Shown here piece by piece: positions 1 to 4,918 of a DNA stretch of 7,067 nt. The stretch lies in NCBI GenBank assembly GCA_963625655.1, contig CAVFTS010000045.1, positions 1 through 7,067 of the forward strand. The letters run 5' to 3'. Positions within the stretch are counted from its first letter, which is position 1. Each line of letters begins with the position of its first letter. Position numbers and translations under genes: made by a program. Source of the stretch: F23-B02 sp963625655. GTDB lineage: Bacteria; Bacillota; Clostridia; Oscillospirales; Oscillospiraceae. The notes under the pieces are model-generated. The model was not told where the DNA came from, searched no databases, and saw nothing but the letters and a program-made list of their open reading frames with translations.

Positions 1-108
1 AATCTCCGTCCTCGCAAATGCCTTCGTTGGCGTACTCCCTTCGAGTCCTTTTTCAATACTTCGTTGCACTTAACTTGACAATGCAAGTATGACTTTTTTG
101 ACACGCTA
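1..108. other. Left-edge intergenic segment, repeat-like
   Basis: I see no supportable gene here. The short open frames on either strand have no start with a ribosome binding site and no recognisable motif. CTTCGTTG occurs twice, at 22-29 and 59-66 (37 bp apart). The second copy is part of a 15-bp sequence that recurs exactly at 4861-4875. This looks like a piece of a dispersed non-coding repeat lying downstream of the minus-strand EFR1 gene. A TTGACA at 74-79 resembles a -35 box, but I find no convincing -10 after it. Confidence 0.4.
52..66 (+). repeat. 15-bp dispersed repeat, copy 1
   Basis: TTCAATACTTCGTTG occurs here and again, same strand and exact, at 4861-4875. Both copies lie in non-coding DNA downstream of minus-strand genes, and both have TTGACA/TGTCAAG-like sequence within about 15 bp to the right. 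The flanks otherwise differ, so this is a shared core rather than a long duplication. Confidence 0.5.
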
Positions 109-148
109 AAGCAAAGGCTCGGTCATTCCTAAGACCGAGCCTTTGCTT
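109..148 (-). terminator. Hairpin downstream of the EFR1-type gene
   Basis: A perfect 16-bp stem (109-124 with 133-148; core GCAAAGGCTCGGTC) closes an 8-nt loop. It starts 9 nt after the TAA stop of the minus-strand gene ending at 158, where an intrinsic terminator is expected. The minus-strand tail is only TTTAGC (partly within the stem), so the U-tract is weak. Read on the plus strand, the tail is ATTGGCTTTTTA. It could act in both directions or mainly protect the 3' end of the mRNA. Confidence 0.65.
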
Positions 149-157
149 ATTGGCTTT

Positions 158-898
158 TTACAGGTAGAATTTGGGAGATTTCTTGATTATTCCCATGGGC
201 ATAACGGCTGCCTCACCGATAAACTGCATCACCGGGGGCAGATGCCTTGAGCTGGTGGAACACATATCGATACAGCGCATACAGCTTATGCAGGACTTTT
301 TCTTGACCTTCATGCCGACCTCGCTGATCGCCTTCATGGGGCAGTTGTTAAAGCATATGCCGCAGCCGATACATTCCTTAGCCGGTCTCGGAAACAGGGG
401 AAGCTTTGCACGCTTCTTGTCGCCGTAGGCGGGATCGCCGGGCATCTGCACTTCAGTAAGCGTCTGCTTTGCAAGAAGCTTATCCAAAAATGCCTTGAGC
501 TTTGCACGATCGTCCTCGTCGGGACGGAACTTGCCGACTTCAGGATTGAATGCGTGCGGCGTTATCATCTCGGCTCCGCCGACGGTCTTAAAGCCCCTTT
601 TCTTTGCAAGGTCGCTCATCTCGATAAGCGTATCATCCACGGCTCTGTTGCCGTAGCAGGCGACCATCACGGCAGGAGTGTTGTTTCCCTTGATATGCGC
701 CATGCGCTCGTACACGGGGATAGGAACACGTCCGGCGTAGACCGGGACGCAGAAGAACGCAAGATTGTCCTCCGCAAGGCTCATGTCAAGGCAGCGAACG
801 GTGATGTCGATATCGTCCGCTCCCAACTCCTTGGCTATGTAGTTTGCGACCATTCTTGTGCCGCCCGTGGGACTGAAGTAAAAAACATAGGTTTTCAT
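158..898 (-). CDS. EFR1-type flavodoxin-like/2x[4Fe-4S] ferredoxin protein
   Basis: Predicted 246-residue cytoplasmic electron-transfer protein. The N-terminal half is flavodoxin-like: a beta strand leads into SPTGGT (residues 9-14), the FMN phosphate loop, and VPVYAGRVP (51-59) fits the next flavin-contacting loop. The C-terminal part holds two ferredoxin motifs, C176-x2-C179-x2-C182-x3-C186P and C203-x2-C206-x2-C209-x3-C213; the second has Ser instead of the usual Pro after its last Cys. This flavodoxin-plus-dicluster order matches the clostridial EFR1 family. Its exact redox partner is not known to me. The start at 898 is chosen because AAAGGA (907-912) sits 8 nt upstream on the minus strand; an in-frame ATG three codons earlier lies inside that site, and the open frame extends to 1003 only through promoter DNA. 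The gene is transcribed divergently from the flavoprotein gene at 1143. A TetR-style palindrome sits in its leader. Confidence 0.88.
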   Translation of the reverse strand: MKTYVFYFSPTGGTRMVANYIAKELGADDIDITVRCLDMSLAEDNLAFFCVPVYAGRVPIPVYERMAHIKGNNTPAVMVACYGNRAVDDTLIEMSDLAKKRGFKTVGGAEMITPHAFNPEVGKFRPDEDDRAKLKAFLDKLLAKQTLTEVQMPGDPAYGDKKRAKLPLFPRPAKECIGCGICFNNCPMKAISEVGMKVKKKSCISCMRCIDMCSTSSRHLPPVMQFIGEAAVMPMGIIKKSPKFYL

Positions 899-926
899 TT
901 CAAACATCCTTTTTAATTTTATCTTG

Positions 927-940
927 TCCGACCGTTCGGA
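927..940. promoter_or_regulatory. TetR-style palindromic operator candidate
   Basis: TCCGA-CCGT-TCGGA on the plus strand is a perfect 5-bp inverted repeat with a 4-bp centre. CCGA/TCGG palindromes of this type are typical of TetR-family operators. It lies about 13 bp downstream of the predicted minus-strand -10 box, at roughly +6 to +19 of the EFR1 transcript, which would suit a repressor block. No TetR gene is in the window, so the regulator is unidentified. Confidence 0.45.
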
Positions 941-952
941 ACTTTTCTTTTT

Positions 953-982
953 ATAATACCACAAGAGGGAGGCAATGTGCAA
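953..982 (-). promoter_or_regulatory. Putative sigma-A promoter for the EFR1-type gene
   Basis: On the minus strand, the -10 box TATTAT (953-958) is preceded by TGG, forming an extended -10. An 18-bp spacer separates it from a weak -35, TTGCAC (977-982). The good extended -10 may compensate for the poor -35. Transcription would start near 946, leaving a leader of about 48 nt. Confidence 0.5.
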
Positions 983-988
983 GTCCTG

Positions 989-1019
989 CCGTGTAAAGCG
1001 CAAAATTTTTGATACACGG
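989..1019. promoter_or_regulatory. Inverted repeat in the divergent control region
   Basis: CCGTGTA (989-995) and TACACGG (1013-1019) form a perfect 7-bp inverted repeat around an AT-rich 17-bp spacer. It sits between the two divergent promoters, just upstream of the minus-strand -35. It could be a second protein-binding site; I cannot name a regulator. Confidence 0.3.
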
Positions 1020-1028
1020 GGACAATTT

Positions 1029-1046
1029 TTGTTAAACCGCTCACAA
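1029..1046. promoter_or_regulatory. Candidate Rex (NADH/NAD+ sensor) operator
   Basis: The 18-bp sequence TTGTTAAACCGCTCACAA closely matches known Rex operators (TTGTTAA-N4-TTAACAA, and the TTGTGAA-N4-TTCACAA variant). The left arm matches the first form at 7 of 7 positions; the right arm CTCACAA matches TTCACAA at 6 of 7. It lies about 17 bp upstream of the -35 box used for the 1143 gene. It also overlaps a weaker alternative promoter, TTGTTA (1029-1034) with TAATTT (1053-1058). Rex commonly controls hydrogenase and NAD(P)H redox genes in Clostridia, which suits this neighbourhood. No binding is shown here. Confidence 0.5.
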
Positions 1047-1063
1047 TTTGCCTAATTTATGTG

Positions 1064-1093
1064 TTGTAAAACGGATTCGGAATATGGTATACT
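1064..1093 (+). promoter_or_regulatory. Putative sigma-A promoter for the flavoprotein-hypA operon
   Basis: The -10 box TATACT (1088-1093) is preceded by TGG at 1085-1087, an extended -10. The candidate -35 is TTGTAA (1064-1069) with an 18-bp spacer. The start site would be near 1100, giving a leader of about 43 nt that ends in the AGGGG ribosome binding site (1131-1135), 7 nt before the ATG at 1143. Confidence 0.6.
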
Positions 1094-1142
1094 GTTATAG
1101 CGCAACATTTTTAGGGAGATTAAATTTGAAAGGGGACTACAT

Positions 1143-3887
1143 ATGGTCACAAACAAAGAAAAGCTTTTTGCTCTCGGCAGAAAGATGACCGACAGGATCC
1201 CGCAGAAGCTCGGTCTTGTCAAGCTCACCGAGGAAGATCCCGAATTCTGGGGTCTCGCCAACATACTGGACGACGATATGGTCGACATTGCGCTCGCAAT
1301 GCCCTCCCACCGTAAGCCCGCATCCTTCGAGGAGATCAAGGCGCTCACCGGCTGGACCGATGAGAAGAAGCTTTCCGACATGCTCTTTGAGATGAGCTGC
1401 ATCGGCATCCTCGAATACAACTGGGAAAACGAGGATCATCATAAGCAGTGGGTGCTTCCGCTTTTCGTTCCCGGTGCCGCGGAATTCTTCAACATGAGAA
1501 GGAACTTCGTTGAGAAACATCCCGAAGTCACCGAATTCTTCAACAACATGGCGAGACTGCCGCTTGAAGGCGTGACTCCCATGGTGCCTCCCGGAGGCGC
1601 AGGAGTCGGCATGCACGTCATCCCCGTGGAAAAGGCGATAGCTCACGAGTCGAAGTCCGTCTCCGTTGAGCATCTTTCCCATTGGCTCAAGAAGTATGAC
1701 CACTTCTGCATCGGTGTTTGCTCCTGCCGTATGGTCGAGTCCTTCAACGGCAGAGGCTCCGGTGATCTGCCCCAGCATTGGTGTATCGCCGTCGGCGACT
1801 GCGCCCGCTACTGTGAAGAGACCGGCAAGGACGGCATCGACAACGCCAGCTATGAGCAGGTCATGGAGGTTCTCCGCCGTGCAGAGGAGGAGGGCTACGT
1901 CCACCAGATCACCAACATCGACGGTGAGGACAAGATTTTTGCGATATGCAACTGTGCCGTCGGTGTCTGCTACGCTCTGAGGACCTCTCAGCTCTTTAAT
2001 ACCCCCAACCTCTCCGCTTCCGCCTACAGAGCGCACGTCAAGACCGAGGACTGCGTTGCCTGCGGCAAGTGCGTTGAGGTCTGCCCCGCCGGCGCCGTAA
2101 AGCTCGGTCAGAAGCTCTGCACCAAGAACGGCCCCGTCGAGTATCCCAAGTTCCCCGACCCCGCAGAGAATCACTGGGGCCCGCATATGTGGAACGAAAA
2201 CTATAAGGACGACAATCAGATCAACTGCTATGACACCGGTACGGCTCCCTGTAAGGCAGCCTGCCCCGCACACATTGCGGTTCAGGGCTACATCAAGATG
2301 GCGGGCGAAGGCCGCTATCTCGACGCTCTCAAGCTCATAAAGCAGGATAACCCCTTCCCGGCAGTCTGCGGCAGCATATGCAACCGCCGCTGTGAGGACG
2401 CCTGCACCAGAGGCGGCGTTGACGCTCCCGTTGCTATCGACGAGATCAAAAAGTTCATTGCCGAGAAGGAGATAAACGAGAAGGATCGCTACATTCCGCC
2501 TCGCAGAACCAAGAGACTGTCTACAGAGGATTACGAGGAAAAGATCGCCGTCATCGGCGCAGGTCCCGCCGGCATGAGCTGCGCATACTACCTCGCCAAC
2601 ATGGGCTACCCCGTGACCGTGTTCGACCGCAACAAGGTCCCCGGCGGTATGCTCACCATGGGCATCCCCTCCTTCCGTCTCGACCGCAAGGTCATCAATG
2701 CCGAGATCGACGTTCTCAAGAAGATGGGCGTCACCTTCAAGTGCGGCGTTGAGGTCGGTAAGGACATCACCATTCAGCAGCTCCGTGACGAGGGCTACAA
2801 GGGCTTCTTCGTTGCCATCGGCGCACAGAAGAGCGCAAAGCTCGGCATTCCCGGCGAGGATCTTCAGGGTGTCTACGGCGGCGTTGACTTCCTGCGTGAG
2901 ATAAACCTCGGCAACAAGGTCGAGCTTGGCAAGAAGGTCGCAGTCATCGGCGGCGGCAACGTCGCAATGGACGTTGTGCGCACCGCCATCCGCACCGGCG
3001 CAGAGGAGGCGTACATCGTCTACCGCAGAAGCGAGGAAGAAATGCCCGCCGACAGAGAAGAGCTTGCTGAAGCGCTCGAAGAGGGCATCAAAGTCCACTA
3101 CCTCAGCTCTCCCGTTGAGATCACCGGCACCGCTCAGGGCAAGGTAAATGGTCTCAAGGTCGAGGTCATGGAGCTTGGCGAGCCCGATGAGAAGGGCCGC
3201 AGAAAGCCCGTCGGCACCGGAAAGTTCAAGACCATCAAGGTCAACTCCGTCATTGCCGCCGTCGGTCAGGTCATCGACTGGGGCGAGCTTGACACGGGCG
3301 CAATGCTCAAGGGCAAGAAGGATAACGCCGAAGCGGACGGACTCACCCTTCAGACCGCTCAGCCCGACATCTTTGTCGGCGGCGACTGCATGACCGGCCC
3401 GAAGTTTGCAATCGACGCAATCGCGGCAGGCCACGAGGCAGCCATCTCCCTGCACCGCTATGTACATCCCGGTCAGAGCCTCACCCTCGCTCGCAACCGC
3501 AGAGACTTCATTGAGCTTAACAAGAAGGACGTTGTTCTCGGCATCGAGAGCTTTGACCGTCCCGGACGTCAGGAAGTTCGCCACGATCCCAAGAAGGCAA
3601 AGACCATGAAGAACGATCGCATGACCTTCACCGAGGATCAGGTCAAGAAGGAAGCCTCCCGCTGCCTCGGCTGCGGCGCCTCCATCGTTGATACCAACCG
3701 TTGCATCGGCTGCGGTCTCTGCACCACCCGCTGCGAATTTGACGCCATCCACCTGACGAGAGACGTTCCGGAGGCTTCCGTAATGTGTACCGCAGAGGAT
3801 AAGCTCAAGCTCATCGGACCCTACGCCGCAAAGCGTGCCGGAAAGATTCTTATAAAGGACCTCAAGGCAAAGTTTGCAAAGAAATGA
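1143..3887 (+). CDS. Multi-cluster NAD(P)H:FAD oxidoreductase, GltD/NfnB-like core
   Basis: 914-residue cytoplasmic iron-sulfur flavoprotein made of several modules. Residues 1-180 are a helical region that I cannot assign. Residues 189-276 are Cys-rich: CIGVCSC (C189, C193, C195), then C214, C220, C224, and CNCAVGVC (C269, C271, C276). A ferredoxin motif follows, C304-x2-C307-x2-C310-x3-C314P. Residues 368-423 match the cluster-binding N-terminus of the GltD family (C370, C374, NPFPAVCG with C409, then C413, C417, C421). The FAD site is GAGPAG (472-477) with D495. The NADPH site is GGGNVA (603-608) with YRR (627-629), the arginines expected to hold the 2'-phosphate of NADPH. GGDC (746-749) is the second FAD contact. 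The C-terminus adds C841-x2-C844-x9-C854-x2-C857-x2-C860-x3-C864. NADPH-linked electron transfer to or from ferredoxin-like partners is inferred; the physiological partner is unknown. It is much longer than plain GltD or NfnB (about 470). The start is set by AGGGG 7 nt upstream. hypA follows after 18 bp. Confidence 0.88.
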   Translation: MVTNKEKLFALGRKMTDRIPQKLGLVKLTEEDPEFWGLANILDDDMVDIALAMPSHRKPASFEEIKALTGWTDEKKLSDMLFEMSCIGILEYNWENEDHHKQWVLPLFVPGAAEFFNMRRNFVEKHPEVTEFFNNMARLPLEGVTPMVPPGGAGVGMHVIPVEKAIAHESKSVSVEHLSHWLKKYDHFCIGVCSCRMVESFNGRGSGDLPQHWCIAVGDCARYCEETGKDGIDNASYEQVMEVLRRAEEEGYVHQITNIDGEDKIFAICNCAVGVCYALRTSQLFNTPNLSASAYRAHVKTEDCVACGKCVEVCPAGAVKLGQKLCTKNGPVEYPKFPDPAENHWGPHMWNENYKDDNQINCYDTGTAPCKAACPAHIAVQGYIKMAGEGRYLDALKLIKQDNPFPAVCGSICNRRCEDACTRGGVDAPVAIDEIKKFIAEKEINEKDRYIPPRRTKRLSTEDYEEKIAVIGAGPAGMSCAYYLANMGYPVTVFDRNKVPGGMLTMGIPSFRLDRKVINAEIDVLKKMGVTFKCGVEVGKDITIQQLRDEGYKGFFVAIGAQKSAKLGIPGEDLQGVYGGVDFLREINLGNKVELGKKVAVIGGGNVAMDVVRTAIRTGAEEAYIVYRRSEEEMPADREELAEALEEGIKVHYLSSPVEITGTAQGKVNGLKVEVMELGEPDEKGRRKPVGTGKFKTIKVNSVIAAVGQVIDWGELDTGAMLKGKKDNAEADGLTLQTAQPDIFVGGDCMTGPKFAIDAIAAGHEAAISLHRYVHPGQSLTLARNRRDFIELNKKDVVLGIESFDRPGRQEVRHDPKKAKTMKNDRMTFTEDQVKKEASRCLGCGASIVDTNRCIGCGLCTTRCEFDAIHLTRDVPEASVMCTAEDKLKLIGPYAAKRAGKILIKDLKAKFAKK

Positions 3888-3905
3888 TCATCGGAGGAAT
3901 TATCC

Positions 3906-4250
3906 ATGCATGAGCTTGGAACGGTTTTCTATGTCATCAAAGAGGTCGAAAATCTTGTAGAGGAGCATAAGCTCTCCGTCGTTGCATCGGTGACGCTGGA
4001 GATCGGCGAGGTCAGCGGTATCATTCCCGAATACATCGTCGACTGCTGGAACTGGGCAAGGAAGGAGACAAAGTACCTCAAGGACACCGAGCTCAAGGTT
4101 GAAAAGCTCGATGCTGTCACCTATTGCGAGGACTGCGGCAAAACCTATTCCACCGTGAAGTACGCCAAGATTTGCCCCTACTGCAAAAGCGAGCATACCT
4201 ATCTGCTCACGGGCAATGAGTACAACATAAAGGAAATAGAGGCTATGTAG
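3906..4250 (+). CDS. hypA: HypA nickel/zinc metallochaperone for [NiFe] enzyme maturation
   Basis: A 114-residue protein of normal HypA length. It starts with Met-His-Glu, whose amino terminus and His2 bind Ni(II) in known HypA proteins. It carries the structural zinc site as C74-x2-C77-x12-C90-x2-C93. In characterised systems HypA hands nickel to [NiFe] hydrogenase together with HypB, or helps urease maturation. The region IGEVSGIIPE (33-42) aligns with the conserved IGxxS segment, but position 40 is Ile where several studied HypA proteins have Asp or Glu; the nearest acid is Glu42. GGAGGA at 3893-3898, 7 nt before the ATG, fixes the start. The gene lies 18 bp after the flavoprotein gene and is probably its operon partner. 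No hypB-F, [NiFe] subunit or urease gene is visible. The family call is firm; the client is unknown. Confidence 0.9.
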   Translation: MHELGTVFYVIKEVENLVEEHKLSVVASVTLEIGEVSGIIPEYIVDCWNWARKETKYLKDTELKVEKLDAVTYCEDCGKTYSTVKYAKICPYCKSEHTYLLTGNEYNIKEIEAM

Positions 4251-4255
4251 CCTCT
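4238..4255 (+). terminator. Small hairpin across the hypA stop codon
   Basis: AGAGGCTA (4238-4245) pairs with TAGCCTCT (4248-4255). The TAG stop (4248-4250) lies in the 3' arm, and GTTTCCC follows. The stem is perfect but the U-tract is only three bases, so termination would be inefficient. An insertion-sequence end begins 20 bp later and may have displaced the original downstream DNA. Confidence 0.35.
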
Positions 4256-4323
4256 GTTTCCCGCATAGTAAAAAAGGCTCTATGTCAATAGTTGGGGCAG
4301 AGCAAATAACGAAGATCTGAGAG

Positions 4324-4355
4324 AAGAGAGTGTACGGAGTGGCGTGCACTCTCTT
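4324..4355. other. Hairpin inside the insertion-sequence end
   Basis: AAGAGAGTGTAC (4324-4335) pairs with GTGCACTCTCTT (4344-4355) over 12 bp with one wobble pair and an 8-nt loop. It lies immediately beyond the transposase stop codon on the minus strand. No U-tract follows in that direction, so it is a weak terminator or a structure limiting read-through into the element. Confidence 0.5.
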
Positions 4356-4357
4356 GT

Positions 4358-4699
4358 TTAGTAGGAAGGATCGCAATGGAGTATCCTGTTTCTGAAGGTA
4401 TCGAAGTTTCTGACGCCGAAGCAGACGCGCTTCAGCACCTTTGTTTTGTTGTTACAGCCTTCCGTGAAGCCGTTGGTGTATGGGACATCGAAGCTGTTGA
4501 GAATATACTCTGACCGATTATGCGTTCGATCGACCCACAACATCATATCATTAGCTTTCGGCTTTTCGGTAATGCCCTCAACCTCCGCAATTTGGCATAC
4601 CGGCCGAGAGAACATTTCCGCTGCCTCATGGTCAATGTCGGTGAGATAATTGTTCGGTCTGCCGCTTGTGAGCAGTTCGGCGTACAGCACTTTGCGATT
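4358..4699 (-). pseudogene. ISL3-family transposase, C-terminal fragment
   Basis: An open fragment of about 110 residues (reading from a GTG at 4690) that ends at a TAA at 4358-4360. The segment from about residue 70 to 105 carries the ISL3-type signature NGFTEGCNNKTKVLKR followed by FGVRNFDTFRNRI; the Glu of TEG is the expected last acid of the DDE catalytic triad. An in-frame TGA at 4700-4702 closes the frame upstream. The zinc-finger region and the two catalytic Asp residues of a full transposase (about 400 residues) are missing, so the product would be inactive. There is no convincing ribosome binding site. An internal deletion just before the signature is possible but unproven. Confidence 0.75.
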
Positions 4700-4782
4700 T
4701 CACCGTGATTATATGTGAAACGGGAAGATAAATCGAATCTGCGGGTTGGCCTTGTTGATGGCAATGTTGCCTGTACATATAG

Positions 4783-4828
4783 AAAAATACCGAGAATAGT
4801 ATTTATCAATGCTAATCTCGGTATTTTT
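4783..4828 (-). terminator. Intrinsic terminator of the hydrogenase operon
   Basis: AAAAATACCGAGA (4783-4795) and TCTCGGTATTTTT (4816-4828) form a perfect 13-bp stem with a 20-nt loop. On the minus strand the 3' arm ends in ATTTTT and runs into CTATAT; on the plus strand it ends in six Ts. It can therefore terminate both ways, and it lies about 90 bp beyond the hydrogenase stop. The DNA between the insertion-sequence remnant and this hairpin (4700-4782) has no gene I can support; it holds only a short palindrome, GGCAATGTTGCC, at 4760-4771. Confidence 0.7.
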
Positions 4829-4841
4829 TCTCGCCTTTGCT

Positions 4842-4884
4842 ACGGACTGATAACTTCGTGTTCAATACTTCGTTGTCAGTCCGT
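4842..4884. other. Second hairpin downstream of the hydrogenase gene
   Basis: ACGGACTGATAAC (4842-4854) pairs with GTTGTCAGTCCGT (4872-4884) over 13 bp with one wobble pair, closing a 17-nt loop. It has no U-tract. The loop and right arm contain the second copy of the 15-bp repeat. It precedes the intrinsic terminator on the minus-strand transcript and may be an mRNA 3'-end stabiliser or part of a dispersed palindromic element. Confidence 0.5.
4861..4875 (+). repeat. 15-bp dispersed repeat, copy 2
   Basis: Exact second copy of TTCAATACTTCGTTG (first at 52-66). Here it spans the loop and right arm of a hairpin and is followed by TGTCAAG at 4885-4891 (reading through the arm's last T). Confidence 0.5.
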
Positions 4885-4918
4885 GTCAAGTCGGCATCAG
4901 GTTTTTTCGTGCTGTATA

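Larger units (their letters stand above)
4276..4699 (-). mobile_element. Truncated ISL3-family insertion sequence remnant
   Basis: The element end near hypA starts at 4276 with GGCTCTATGTCAATAGTTGG, which resembles ISL3-family terminal repeats (GGCTCTTTGTCAA-type). The C-terminal part of an ISL3-type transposase lies inward on the minus strand. The matching inverted end is not present between 4700 and 4918, so the N-terminal part of the transposase and the opposite terminus are gone. It lies between two convergent redox operons, where insertion interrupts no gene. The element cannot move on its own. Confidence 0.7.

Noticed and set aside
1..80. 3' end of a protein-coding gene on the plus strand
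   Set aside because: The frames open from the left edge are short, resemble no protein family and lie in repeat-like sequence.
899..1003. N-terminal extension of the EFR1-type protein to 281 residues
   Set aside because: The extension covers the predicted promoter and operator, is Lys/Arg-rich without family resemblance, and the good ribosome site points to the ATG at 898.
1100..1142. Riboswitch or attenuator in the flavoprotein leader
   Set aside because: The predicted leader is only about 43 nt and shows no stable hairpin or known aptamer motif.
1137..3752. An 871-residue open frame antisense to the flavoprotein gene
   Set aside because: It is a by-product of strong codon bias in the real gene on the other strand (GAC, CTC, AAG and GCC codons read in reverse). 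It has low-complexity Ala/Val/Asp/Gly composition, no ribosome binding site and no recognisable motif.
4698..4720. TTTCAC/GTGAAA inverted repeat as the lost second end of the insertion sequence
   Set aside because: It does not match the terminal sequence at 4276 in inverted orientation and is only 6 bp long.
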